Translations under genes and position numbers: made by a program
Assembly (NCBI RefSeq): GCF_027257195.1
Contig: NZ_JAPDFS010000001.1
Coordinates: 385,256-449,255, forward strand
Length of the DNA: 64,000 nucleotides
Direction of reading: 5' to 3'
From: Halorubrum sp. F4
Lineage (GTDB): Archaea; Halobacteriota; Halobacteria; Halobacteriales; Haloferacaceae
Part shown: positions 33,781 through 42,847 of the stretch, one piece after another
Layout of the letters: the number at the start of each line of letters is the position of its first letter
Position numbering within the stretch: the stretch's first letter is position 1
The notes under the pieces: generated by a model
Told to the model about the DNA's origin: nothing
The model's database searches: none
The model's input: the letters and a program-made list of their open reading frames with translations, nothing else

Positions 33781-35091
33781 CTACGGGAAGAGTCCGCGGT
33801 ACTCGTGTGCGCTCGCGGTGCGCTCGAGCGCGAGGGTGTACGCGGCGGTCCGGAGGTCGGGGACTTCCCCCTCGTCGTAGCGCTCGATGGTCTCGTCGAA
33901 CGCGGAGCCGATGCGACGCTCGAGTTCGACGTTGACCGTCTCGAGCGGCCAGGAGAACTCCTGGGAGTTCTGGACCCACTCGAGATACGAGACGATGATC
34001 CCGCCGGCGTTCGCGAGGATGTCCGGGACCACGGGAACGTCGCGTTCGGTGAGCGTCTCGTCGGCCGCCACGGTCGTCGGACCGTTGGCCGCCTCGACGA
34101 TCGCGCTCGCGCGGAGGTCGTCGACGTTGTCGGCGGTGATCACGCCCTCGATGGCCGCCGGAATGAGCACGTCGACGTCGAGCGCCAGCAGCTCCTCGTT
34201 CGAGACGAGGTCGGCGTCGTCCCCGGAGGAGTCGCCGACTCCCGTTCCGCGGACGTTGCCGGCGACGTACTCCTCGACCATGCCGCCCGCCTCGACGTGT
34301 GCGCCCAGCGCGGCCACGTCGAGACCGTCGGGGTCGTAGGCGGCACCGGTCACGTCCGAGGTCGCGACGATCCGCGCGCCCGCGTCGTCGAGCAGGCGGG
34401 CCGCGTTCGAGCCGACGTTCCCGAAGCCCTGGATGGCGATGCTCGCGTCGGTCAGGTCCCGCTCGAGGTACTCGAAGAGCTTCTCGGTGATGATCGAGAC
34501 GCCCCGGCCCGTCGCCTCGACGCGACCGGGCGTTCCGCCGATCTCCAGCGGCTTGCCGGTGACGACCTTCGGGACCGTGTAACCCTCGTACATCGAGTAG
34601 GTGTCCATCATCCACGCCATCGTCTGCGGGTTCGTGTTCATGTCCGGCGCGGGCACGTCGACGTCGGGGCCGATCATGCGGCGGATGCCCTCGGTGTAGC
34701 GCCGGGTGAGCCGTTCGAGGTCGCGCTCGGTGAGGTCCTTCGGCTCACAGATGACGCCGCCCTTCGCGCCGCCGTACGGGAGATCGACGAGCGCCGCCTT
34801 CCAGGTCATCCATCCCGCGAGCGCCTCGACCTCGCGCTGGGAGACGGTCGGGTGATACCGGACGCCGCCCTTGAACGGCCCGCGCGCGCCGTCGAACTGA
34901 CACCGGAACCCCTCGAACACCTCCACCTCGCCCGACTCCAACTCCACGGGGAGCGTGACCTTTAGCGTCCGCTCGGGGTGTTTGAGCCGCTCGAAGACGC
35001 CGTGGTCGACGTCCGCGTACTCCTCGGCGCGGTCCATCTGTGCGAGCATGTTCTCGAACGGATCGTCGGCCATCATCGAGGATTCCTCCAT
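33781..35091 (-). CDS. gdh: Glutamate dehydrogenase (Glu/Leu/Phe/Val family)
   Basis: A 436-residue enzyme for reversible oxidative deamination of glutamate to 2-oxoglutarate. The substrate domain has the catalytic stretch KGGVRYHPTVSQREVEALAGWMTWK and PYGGAKGGV (about residues 85-125), then PDMNTNPQTMAWMMDTYS. The nucleotide domain begins near residue 205 with VAIQGFGNVGSNAARLLDDAGA, the GxGxxG fold. Later LDVDVLIPAAIEGVI and NAGGIIVSYLEWVQN complete the family pattern. NAD or NADP preference cannot be read reliably. The upstream AT-rich patch at about 35129-35137 (TTATTTAC) is its likely promoter. Confidence 0.95.
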   Translation of the reverse strand: MEESSMMADDPFENMLAQMDRAEEYADVDHGVFERLKHPERTLKVTLPVELESGEVEVFEGFRCQFDGARGPFKGGVRYHPTVSQREVEALAGWMTWKAALVDLPYGGAKGGVICEPKDLTERDLERLTRRYTEGIRRMIGPDVDVPAPDMNTNPQTMAWMMDTYSMYEGYTVPKVVTGKPLEIGGTPGRVEATGRGVSIITEKLFEYLERDLTDASIAIQGFGNVGSNAARLLDDAGARIVATSDVTGAAYDPDGLDVAALGAHVEAGGMVEEYVAGNVRGTGVGDSSGDDADLVSNEELLALDVDVLIPAAIEGVITADNVDDLRASAIVEAANGPTTVAADETLTERDVPVVPDILANAGGIIVSYLEWVQNSQEFSWPLETVNVELERRIGSAFDETIERYDEGEVPDLRTAAYTLALERTASAHEYRGLFP

Positions 35092-35246
35092 GATCGATTA
35101 TATTCCTTTCGCAAATATTGCGAGCGCGTGTAAATAACACGCATGGGGCGGGATCGAGACGAAGGGCCGAACGAACACGGCCGGGGCGACACGGCGGGTC
35201 ACCCGTTCCGCCGGATCTTATAAGCGGTCGTCGACAACGGTGGACC

Positions 35247-35282
35247 ATGAGCCCTCGACACGCGACGGAGGACGGCCGATGA
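35247..35282 (+). other. Possible 11-codon leader ORF before the PH-domain operon
   Basis: TTATAA at 35219-35224 would place the transcript start close to the ATG at 35247. That ATG opens an 11-codon frame whose TGA overlaps the ATG of the next gene (ATGA at 35279), with GGAGG just before. This could couple translation of the first PH-domain gene, or it could be chance. Confidence 0.25.
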
Positions 35283-35743
35283 CGACCCAGCGACTCCATC
35301 CCCGCGTACGGATCGTCTGGATCCTTCGCGCCGTCCTCGCCGCCGCGATACTCACCGCCCCCGTCGCCGGCGGGTACTACTTCGGATACCTCCCGGAGTG
35401 GGCTCCGGTCGCCACGGGAGGAGTCCTCGTCGCTCTCGGTGTCGTCCACGCGATCCTCCGCTACCGACAGTGGAGCTACGAGATCCGCGAGGACGCCCTC
35501 TACCTCGACCGCGGCGTGATCACGCAGGTCAGGACGACGGTCCCGCTCGTCCGCATCCAGCACGTGGACTCGCGGCGCGGCCCCGTCGAGCGGGGCGTCG
35601 GGCTGGCCTCGTGTGTGGTGTACACCGCCGGCTCCCGCGGGGCCGACGTCCGCATCCCCGGGCTGACGCCCGACGGGGCAAGCGACCTCCGCGAGGAGCT
35701 GAAGCGACTGGCGATCCGCGCCGACGGGGAGGACGCGGTGTGA
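35279..35743 (+). CDS. Membrane protein with one bacterial PH (bPH2) domain
   Basis: A 154-residue protein with two N-terminal membrane helices (about residues 11-32 and 42-58), then a bPH2 domain: WSYEIREDALYLDRGVITQVRTTVPLVRIQHVD and GVGLASCVVYTAGSRGADVRIPGL. It corresponds to the small YdbS-like partner in two-gene YdbS/YdbT operons. Start 35279 is preferred because GGAGG lies just upstream. The following gene begins with GTG across its stop codon. Confidence 0.85.
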   Translation: MTTQRLHPRVRIVWILRAVLAAAILTAPVAGGYYFGYLPEWAPVATGGVLVALGVVHAILRYRQWSYEIREDALYLDRGVITQVRTTVPLVRIQHVDSRRGPVERGVGLASCVVYTAGSRGADVRIPGLTPDGASDLREELKRLAIRADGEDAV

Positions 35744-37611
35744 AACTCGCTCCCCAGTCGGTCCCGTACCGCGCGCTCCAGAAGGTGGCCGGGATCGTCG
35801 TCGTCCTCTTCTTCGTCGTGAACGATAGCGGATGGGGATTCCCGGCGGCCGCCGGCGCCGTCGGCGCGGTCCTCCTCGTCGCCGGCGGGTACGAGATCGC
35901 GTACTACCGACGGTTCGAGTACGAACTCACCGAGGACACCCTCGACATCCGGTCGGGCGTGATCTCGCGACGCGAGCGGGAGATCCCCTACCGCCGGATA
36001 CAGAACGTCGACGTGAGCCGGAGCGTGATCCAGCGAGCGATCGGCGTCGCCGCCGTCGATCTGGAGACCGCGGGCGGATCGAGCACCGAGGGGTCGATCC
36101 GGTTCGTGACTCCCGAGGAGGCCACGCGGCTCCAGCGCGAGGTCCAGCGGCGGAAGTCGGCCGGGTCGACCGGATCGGCCTCGGACGAAAACGACGCGGT
36201 CGGCGACCCGACGGGACCCGTCGAGGAGGACCTGTTCGCCATCTCGCCGCGCGAGCTCGCCCTGGTCGGGGCGCTGTCGTTCGACGGCCGGCTCATCGGG
36301 CTCCTCGCGTTCGCGGGAACGGGGTCCGTTCCCGTGTTGTCCGGATACCTCCCGGAGACCTCGGCGCTGGCGCTCAGCGCGGCGGCGGTCGTCGCCGCCG
36401 GGGCGCTGTTCCTCGTCTCCTGGGCAATCGGCGCGGCGGTGTCCTTCTCGAACTACTACGGCTTCCGGCTCTCCCGGGCGGGCGACGAGCTCCGGTACGA
36501 ACGCGGGCTGTTCCGCCGGTACAGCGGCTCGATCCCGACCGAGAAGGTCCAGACGCTGACGGTCTCGGACAACCCCGCGAAGCGTGCGCTCGGATACGCG
36601 ACCCTCTCGATCGAGACCGCCGGATACGCGCCCGGACAGGGCGGCGAGTACGGGAGCGAGGCCGCGATCCCGATCGCGAGGTCCGGTCGCGTCTACGAGC
36701 TCGCACACGAGATCGAGTCGTTCGGCGAGCCGTCGTTCCGGCGACCGCCACGGCGGATCCGCTGGCGGTATGCGGTCCGGTACGTCCTCGTCGTCGCCGT
36801 TCTGCTCGGCGTCGCCTTCGCGGTCGACTGGTACGTTGCCGCCGAGATTCCGTGGTACGCGCCCGCCGCGCTGTTTTTGGCGGTGCCGCCAGCCGCCCAC
36901 CTGAAGTGGAAACACCGCGGCTACTGGCTCGGCGACGATCACCTCGTGACTCGGAACGGGTTCTGGAGCCGCAGCGTGCGAGTGGTTCCGTACTACCGGG
37001 TCCAGAACGTGATCGACAGCCGGTCCGTCTTCCAGCGGCGATGGGGCGTGGCGACCGTGATCGCCGACACCGCCGGGACCGGGTCGCTCGTCGGAAGCGA
37101 CGCCGCGGCGGTCGATTTCGACATCGACGAGGCTACCGATCTCCGGGCGGAACTCGGCGAGCGGCTCCAACGGGCGCTTCGCGACCGTCGAGAGCCGGAG
37201 GCGTCCTTCGAGTGGCTCGAGGGGGAACCCGCCGCGAGAGACGAAGCGGACGCGAAAGGCGACGACGCCGATCCCGCCGGCCCGGATCGCGTCGCCGAGG
37301 GACGCGACGCCTCCGAGAACCTCGAACGCGACGAGGATTCCGAACGCGACGAGGACCTCGACGTCCCCGACGGCGTCGTCCGGCCCGACTTCTCGACGTC
37401 GGAGCGCGATTACTCCGAGCCCGCCGAGCGCGTCGACACCGGCGAGTACGCCGTCGACCGGTTCCCTTCGGACGCGAACGTGGCTCACCGACCCGAGACG
37501 GAGAGGGACGGCAGCGACGACCGGAACGACAGCGACGATAGTTCTGAGAGGAGCGACGGCGGTCCGAACGATCCCGCCCGGGACGACGTGAGCGACCGAT
37601 CGAATCGCTGA
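35740..37611 (+). CDS. Membrane protein with three bPH2 domains (YdbT-like)
   Basis: A 623-residue protein translationally coupled to the preceding gene (GTGA overlap). It has three membrane-helix pairs, each followed by a bPH2 domain: about residues 50-130 (YELTEDTLDIRSGVISRRERE), about 245-330 (YGFRLSRAGDELRYERGLFRR) and about 395-480 (YWLGDDHLVTRNGFWSRSVR). The repeating R-x-Q-x-V/L-x-V-x-x-S-x-x-x-R-x-x-G pattern shows they are internal duplications. The last 130 residues are an acidic, disordered cytoplasmic tail. The function of these operons is unknown; membrane-stress roles are suspected in bacteria. Confidence 0.87.
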   Translation: MKLAPQSVPYRALQKVAGIVVVLFFVVNDSGWGFPAAAGAVGAVLLVAGGYEIAYYRRFEYELTEDTLDIRSGVISRREREIPYRRIQNVDVSRSVIQRAIGVAAVDLETAGGSSTEGSIRFVTPEEATRLQREVQRRKSAGSTGSASDENDAVGDPTGPVEEDLFAISPRELALVGALSFDGRLIGLLAFAGTGSVPVLSGYLPETSALALSAAAVVAAGALFLVSWAIGAAVSFSNYYGFRLSRAGDELRYERGLFRRYSGSIPTEKVQTLTVSDNPAKRALGYATLSIETAGYAPGQGGEYGSEAAIPIARSGRVYELAHEIESFGEPSFRRPPRRIRWRYAVRYVLVVAVLLGVAFAVDWYVAAEIPWYAPAALFLAVPPAAHLKWKHRGYWLGDDHLVTRNGFWSRSVRVVPYYRVQNVIDSRSVFQRRWGVATVIADTAGTGSLVGSDAAAVDFDIDEATDLRAELGERLQRALRDRREPEASFEWLEGEPAARDEADAKGDDADPAGPDRVAEGRDASENLERDEDSERDEDLDVPDGVVRPDFSTSERDYSEPAERVDTGEYAVDRFPSDANVAHRPETERDGSDDRNDSDDSSERSDGGPNDPARDDVSDRSNR

Positions 37612-37747
37612 GGGAGAACGCGGGCTGCGCCGGCTGGAGAATCCGGATCTCCACCCCGGCCGTCGGCGTCGACTTCGCTCCGTTCGCTCCTCGAGGCGTG
37701 TCCCGCGAGGCTTTTTTATGGGTCGTGCCGTAAGGTCTGGTAACTGA

Positions 37748-38815
37748 ATGAGCGGACGAGAACACGACACGGCGGATCCCGACCTCCAGTGGTGTCACGA
37801 GGCGGTTCAAGGCGTGTCCCGTACCTTCGCGTTGACCGTGGACGTGTTGGAGGAGCCGATGGCCTCACAGATCTGTCTCGGCTACCTCCTCTGTCGAGTC
37901 GCCGACACCGTCGAGGACGCGGGTCACATCCCGCCGGAGAGACAGACCGCGGTCCTCGAGACCTACCGGGAGGCGATCGATCCCGACGGAAACGCCGATA
38001 TCACTGACTTCCGAGCGGCCGTCGACGAGTGGCTCCCCGCTCCCGAGGAGCGGAACGAGGACTGGGAAGTCGTCGCCGAGTCGCCGACGATCGTCGCGAC
38101 CTTCGAGGACTTGGAGCCCGAGGCGCGCGAGGCGATCGTCCCGCCCGTCCTGGAGATGGTCGACGGGATGGCGATGTTCGTCGACCGGCACGCCGAGGAG
38201 GGCGGACTCCGGATCGACGACCGCGACGAGCTCGAACAGTACTGTTACTACGCGGCCGGCACGGTCGGAAACCTCATCACGAACCTCCTCACGCGCGGCG
38301 AGGTCGGCGAGGCGCGCGCACGACGGCTCCGGGAGACCGCCGAGGAGTTCGGGCTCCTCTTACAGCTCGTGAACGTCTCGAAGGACGTCTACGACGACTT
38401 CACCGAGGAGAACAACGTCTACCTCCCCGCGCAGTGGCTCGAGGATGAGGGCGTCGACCAGGAGGCGGTGATCGACCCCGAGAACCGCGAGTCGTCCGCA
38501 CGCGTCGTCGACCGCACCGCCGAGTACGCTCGGTCGTTCCTCGACGACGCGCAGGCGTACCTCGAGACCATGCCGCTCTCACACGGAAACACGATGGAGG
38601 CGTGGACGGTCCCGTACCTGCTCGCGGTCGGCACGCTCCGCGAGCTCCGGTCGCGTCCGGAGGACGCGTTGACCGAGACCGGCGTAAAGGTCTCCAGACA
38701 GGAGGTGTTCGCGGTGATGGCCGTCGCCGGCGAGGCCGGCCGCGACTCCCTCGCGGACCTCAGAGAGACGATCGCGAACACGCCGTACCACCGAGCCGTC
38801 GAGCCCGCCGACTGA
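37748..38815 (+). CDS. crtB: Phytoene (squalene/phytoene) synthase
   Basis: A 355-residue head-to-head prenyl synthase that condenses two geranylgeranyl diphosphates to phytoene, the first step to bacterioruberin and retinal. Visible motifs are SRTFALTVDVL (about residues 24-34), the first aspartate-rich motif CRVADTVEDAGH (about 51-62), YCYYAAGTVGNLITNLL, and the second aspartate-rich region LLLQLVNVSKDVYDDFTEENNVYLP (about 203-227). Start fits a TATA-like TTTTTTATG about 30 bases upstream. Squalene synthase is the alternative, but the length and motifs fit haloarchaeal CrtB. Confidence 0.9.
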   Translation: MSGREHDTADPDLQWCHEAVQGVSRTFALTVDVLEEPMASQICLGYLLCRVADTVEDAGHIPPERQTAVLETYREAIDPDGNADITDFRAAVDEWLPAPEERNEDWEVVAESPTIVATFEDLEPEAREAIVPPVLEMVDGMAMFVDRHAEEGGLRIDDRDELEQYCYYAAGTVGNLITNLLTRGEVGEARARRLRETAEEFGLLLQLVNVSKDVYDDFTEENNVYLPAQWLEDEGVDQEAVIDPENRESSARVVDRTAEYARSFLDDAQAYLETMPLSHGNTMEAWTVPYLLAVGTLRELRSRPEDALTETGVKVSRQEVFAVMAVAGEAGRDSLADLRETIANTPYHRAVEPAD

Positions 38816-38860
38816 GCCGATCGGTCGATCGCCCTTCTCCCGCTCGGATGTCTCTCCCGT

Positions 38861-40852
38861 TCAGATCCGACTTCGCGCCCGCGTCACCGCTGCCATCGAG
38901 ATCCCTATCGTGTCCGCGAGCGCCTCCGTCGCGCTCAACAGCCACTCCGCGCGCTCGACTCGCGAATCGAGGTCGCCGGGACCTATCCGGTACGCCTCCA
39001 CCAGTTCCTCGACGGTGGCGCCGCCGATCCACTCCTCGAGGATCCGCGCGGTCTTCACCGACTCCAGCCAGCCCTCGAAATCGTCCGGGTCGCTCATTCC
39101 GGTCGTCAACTGCGCGGCGTTCGCCCGGGCGAACCGGTACATCTCCGCGCGCTCGCGGTTCCCGAGGTACGTGTCCTGCATGTCCGGCGTGTCACAGATG
39201 GTTTCGAAGACGGTGAGCGTCGTGGCGTGTTCCATCCCGGCGGCGGTCCGGAGCCCCTCGACGATCCGTGCGCCGGTCTCCGGGCGAACGTACTGTTTCG
39301 AGGTCGTCTCGCCGACGGGCGTGGCGACGATCCGGTAGGTCTCCGCGTCCCCCTGCCGTCGGACCATCCCCGCGTCGACGAGGTCGTCGACCGCGACGGC
39401 GACCGCATCGGCCAGCCCGCCCGCCCCCGTCTCGCGGGCGTAGAACGTCCCGTCGAACACGTCGAGGATCTCCGCTTCCGTCTCCGCGAAGCCGGTCGCG
39501 ATCGCCGAGAGCACGTGGGTCCGGAGCGACGCCGGGTCGGCGAGCTTCGACTCGACGGCTTCGGGCTCACCCTCCACGTATCGATCCACCAGCTCCTCGC
39601 GGGTCGACGCCTCGCCGACGAGGACCGCCTCGCCGTGCGGGTCGAGTCCCGGCCGACCCGCCCGGCCACACATCTGGTGGACCTCGAGCGTCGGCAACCA
39701 CTCCATCGACGAGCCGGTGTACCGCTTCTGGTCGCGTACGATCACGCGACGCGCGGGGACGTTCACGCCCGCCGCGAGCGTCGGCGTCGCACAGATACAT
39801 GCGATCTCGCGGTCGCGAAACGCCGCCTCGACGGCGGCGCGGTGGTCCGCGCGGAGCCCCGCGTGGTGGAACGCGACGCCCGCCCGGAGACACGTCGCGA
39901 GCTCCTGGCCCGTCACCGTTCCGTCGATGTCGGCCACGTCGTCGCCGACGGCGGCCGCGGCGGAACCGATCCCCATCCGATCCGCGAGATCGTCCTCGGC
40001 GAGCCGCTCGGCGAGCGTCGCGGCCTCCGCCCGCGAGCGGACGAACGCCAGACACTGGCCGCCCTCCGCGACCGCGTCCGCGACGAGCGCGGCCGTGACG
40101 TCCGTCGCGTCGGGGCCGTCCTCCGGGATCGTGTCCTCGACGGCCCCATCGCCTCCATCAGCGACGGATTCGGCGGCCGAGCCGCCGACCTCGACGTGGC
40201 GTGTCGTACCGTCGTCGAACCGTATCTCGCCGTCGACGCAGACGCCCGTGCGGAGGTCGACCGGTCGCCATTCGGACTCCACGAGGGTCGCGTCGAGCCA
40301 CTCGGCGATCTCCTCGGGGTTGTCGACGGTCGCCGAGAGCGCGACGACCTGGATCGCCGGATTGTGTCGGCGGAGCGTCGCGAGCGTTACCTCCAGGGTC
40401 GGGCCGCGCCGCTCCGCGCCGAGCAGATGGACCTCGTCGACGACGACGCACGCCAGGTCATCGACCCACTCCGCGCCGTTTCGGATCGCGGAGTCGACCT
40501 TCTCGCTCGTGGCGACCACCACGTCGTGGCCCGCGAGGTCCTCGCCGGTCGCGTCGAAGTCGCCCGTCGAGATCGCCACGTCGACGCCGGGCAACGCCGC
40601 GAACGTCTCGTACTTCTCACGGGCGAGCGCGCGGAGCGGACAGACGTACAGTCCCGGTCCGCCGGCGGTCAGGAGCGCCGACTGGGCGATGAAGGTCTTT
40701 CCCGACGCGGTGGGGACCGCCGCGACGACGTTCGCGCCGTCACAGACGCCGGCCTCGACCGCGGCGACCTGCGGGGGGTACAACTCGCGGATCCCCCGAC
40801 CCGCGAAGTGATCGACGAACCGCTCGGGAAGCGGCAGGGAACGGACGCGCAT
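38861..40852 (-). CDS. Hel308/Ski2-like DNA helicase
   Basis: A 663-residue superfamily 2 helicase. Motifs in order: Q motif LYPPQVAAVEAG (about residues 24-35), motif I AAVPTASGKTF (43-53), motif II VVDEVHLLG, motif III ALSATVDNPEEIAEWL, motif IV region CLAFVRSR, motif V ATPTLAAGVNVPARRVI and motif VI QMCGRAGRPGLD. The C-terminal part has a winged helix and a ratchet-like helical region, ending TRARSRI, similar to the RxRxR end of Hel308 that brakes translocation. It is somewhat shorter than typical Hel308, so it may be a second paralog. Promoter-like ATTTAAATA lies 30 bases upstream. Confidence 0.88.
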   Translation of the reverse strand: MRVRSLPLPERFVDHFAGRGIRELYPPQVAAVEAGVCDGANVVAAVPTASGKTFIAQSALLTAGGPGLYVCPLRALAREKYETFAALPGVDVAISTGDFDATGEDLAGHDVVVATSEKVDSAIRNGAEWVDDLACVVVDEVHLLGAERRGPTLEVTLATLRRHNPAIQVVALSATVDNPEEIAEWLDATLVESEWRPVDLRTGVCVDGEIRFDDGTTRHVEVGGSAAESVADGGDGAVEDTIPEDGPDATDVTAALVADAVAEGGQCLAFVRSRAEAATLAERLAEDDLADRMGIGSAAAAVGDDVADIDGTVTGQELATCLRAGVAFHHAGLRADHRAAVEAAFRDREIACICATPTLAAGVNVPARRVIVRDQKRYTGSSMEWLPTLEVHQMCGRAGRPGLDPHGEAVLVGEASTREELVDRYVEGEPEAVESKLADPASLRTHVLSAIATGFAETEAEILDVFDGTFYARETGAGGLADAVAVAVDDLVDAGMVRRQGDAETYRIVATPVGETTSKQYVRPETGARIVEGLRTAAGMEHATTLTVFETICDTPDMQDTYLGNRERAEMYRFARANAAQLTTGMSDPDDFEGWLESVKTARILEEWIGGATVEELVEAYRIGPGDLDSRVERAEWLLSATEALADTIGISMAAVTRARSRI

Positions 40853-40921
40853 CCGAACGTTGGTTCGCCGCGATCGTATTTAAATAGTGTCCGGGGACCG
40901 GCAGTGAAGGAGTCCGACGGC

Positions 40922-41506
40922 TCACTCCTCGGCGTCGAACTCCCTGAAGAGTCCCTCGAAGTCGTCCTTCTCCGTGACCGCCTCGAGCGAGCGGTCGACG
41001 TCCTCGCGCAGTTCCTCGATCCGAGCCGTCAACTCCTGGTACTCCTCGTTGTCGGCGAGTTCGCTGGCGCTCTTTTCGGACTCGAGCATCGCCTTCTTCG
41101 AGGTCAACGCAAACAGGTCCTGGACGCCGGCGTCGTACTCTCCCCGCCGGAGGAGCCCCTCGACGGTGTCCCGGAGGGTGTCGCTGGCGACGGGTTTGAC
41201 GAGGTAGTCGTCGAAACCCATCTCGAGGATGTCGAAGTCGGGCTCGACGGCGGTCACCATCGCGACGCGACAGTCGATACCGCGTTCCCGAACCGCGTCG
41301 AGGACCTCGTCGCCGGAGAGTCCGGGCATCCGCCGGTCGAGCAGGATCGCGTCGACGTCGTCGTCGAGTTCGTCGATGGTCTCGAGTGCCTCGTGGCCGC
41401 CGTACGCCGTTCGAACCCGGTACTCGTCGCCGAGCCAGGCGGCGTACAAGTCTGCCAGGTCGGGTTCGTCCTCGACGACGAGGACGAGCGGCGGTTGTTC
41501 ACTCAT
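40922..41506 (-). CDS. HalX-domain response regulator
   Basis: A 194-residue protein with an N-terminal receiver domain (residues 6-118): acidic pocket VEDEPD, phosphoacceptor Asp in AILLDRRMPGLSG (about residue 57) and the Lys in DYLVKPV. The C-terminal 70 residues are the HalX domain, a helical coiled segment (KKAMLESEKSASELADNEEYQELTARIEEL) with no DNA-binding motif. Such proteins receive phosphate from an unlinked histidine kinase. The gene is alone, and a TATA-like ATTTTAATA lies about 60 bases upstream. Confidence 0.92.
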   Translation of the reverse strand: MSEQPPLVLVVEDEPDLADLYAAWLGDEYRVRTAYGGHEALETIDELDDDVDAILLDRRMPGLSGDEVLDAVRERGIDCRVAMVTAVEPDFDILEMGFDDYLVKPVASDTLRDTVEGLLRRGEYDAGVQDLFALTSKKAMLESEKSASELADNEEYQELTARIEELREDVDRSLEAVTEKDDFEGLFREFDAEE

Positions 41507-41656
41507 GGGTCACCCGAGCGACGACGAGTTCGCTCACACGTTTCGTCTCGCCGCGGACTATATTAAAATACCTCTTCGATCCCGACCGAGGGACGCGAGT
41601 GCCATGGACGCGGGAGGTCGAGCGACGGCTCGAGGCGTCCGGACACACCCTCCCGG

Positions 41657-42757
41657 TCACACGTCGACGCCTCCCGGAACCGCCTCCTCCGGTCCGTCGT
41701 ATCCCGTCACGGTGATGCGTCTCGCCTCGATGTCCTCGACGACCGCCCCCCAGCCGCCGACGGTCCATCGCCGGTCGTCGGCCGTCACCTCGACGGTCAC
41801 CTGTCCGGCGAGCTGTCCGATCGGGATCTCGCCGTCCTCGCGCGGCTCGCCGGCGTACACCACGTCGGTGACCGTCCCGGAGACGGTGACGGGGTCGCCC
41901 GAATCGATGTTCGATCCCTCGACGGTGACGTGAACGTCGGCACCCTCCGCGAAGAGCGGCTCGATGTCACGAACGAACCGACGAAGGTTGGCGTACACGA
42001 GCGGCGGGTCCTCCGGTCGTCCGTCGTAGACGAGGTCCCACACCTCCCAGAGGCTGGTGTCGAAGTACCAACGGAAGACGTAGGTCAGAGAGAAGTCGCG
42101 GACGAGCACGCCGTACTCGTTCACCGACCGTCGGTGGGGCGCGAAACACGTGACGGTTCGGTCCACGATGGCGACGAACGGCGTCGGAAGCGTCCGGTGG
42201 CGGACCTCGGTCGCGACCCCCTCGTACTCCGTCGGGACCACCTCGCTCCCGTCCGCGGTGTGGATCGACGCTTTCACTACCGCTCCGTTGTCGTGAGCGG
42301 TCGTTAGCGACTCTCGAAGCTCGTCGAAGTTCTCCGGCGTCACCGCCACCTGTACCTCCGTTTCGGCCTCGGCGATGGCTTCGCGTGCGTGTTCGAACAC
42401 CGTTTCGAATCGAGTGACGATGTCGACGCGGTGGTGCTCCAGCGAGGGAGCCTCCCACCGCGTCTCGATCTCGTCGGCCGCCTCCGAGAGCTCCCCCGAA
42501 CGTCGTCGTAGCTCCGAGAGGACGGTGTCCGGCTCCGACGCACGGGCCCGCAGCGTGTCGCCATCGTACGTCTCGACGTATCCCTTCTCCTCGAGGTCCC
42601 GGAGGACGTCGTAGATCCGCGCGGCGGGGACGCCGCTCTCGTCCGCGAGCTCGGTCGCGCTCGCCGTACCGAGCCGGAGAAGCGCGGTGTACGCCTGCGA
42701 TTGGTATTTCGAGAGGCCGGCGTCGCGCAACACCCGGCACAGCTCGGATGCGTCCAT
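41657..42757 (-). CDS. TrmB-family transcriptional regulator
   Basis: A 366-residue regulator. The N-terminal winged helix is clear: LRDAGLSKYQSQAYTALLRLGTASATELADESGVPAARIYDVLRDLEEKGYV (about residues 8-60), followed by a coiled linker and a phospholipase-D-like effector domain (TVTCFAPHRRSVNEYGVLVRDFSL, then VYANLRRFVRDIEPL). TrmB proteins bind sugars or related effectors and control transport and central carbon genes. The C-terminal 90 residues are a small beta domain seen in haloarchaeal members. The ATG at 42757 is preferred to the GTG at 42769; a TATA-like ACTTAATG lies 26 bases upstream. Confidence 0.87.
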   Translation of the reverse strand: MDASELCRVLRDAGLSKYQSQAYTALLRLGTASATELADESGVPAARIYDVLRDLEEKGYVETYDGDTLRARASEPDTVLSELRRRSGELSEAADEIETRWEAPSLEHHRVDIVTRFETVFEHAREAIAEAETEVQVAVTPENFDELRESLTTAHDNGAVVKASIHTADGSEVVPTEYEGVATEVRHRTLPTPFVAIVDRTVTCFAPHRRSVNEYGVLVRDFSLTYVFRWYFDTSLWEVWDLVYDGRPEDPPLVYANLRRFVRDIEPLFAEGADVHVTVEGSNIDSGDPVTVSGTVTDVVYAGEPREDGEIPIGQLAGQVTVEVTADDRRWTVGGWGAVVEDIEARRITVTGYDGPEEAVPGGVDV

Positions 42758-42847
42758 GTCTCCGTACACAGGTACGCACGCATTAAGTCCAACGCGTGAG
42801 AGACGATCACACGCGTAGGAGTGGAGGCTACACGCTTCGCGGAGCGA

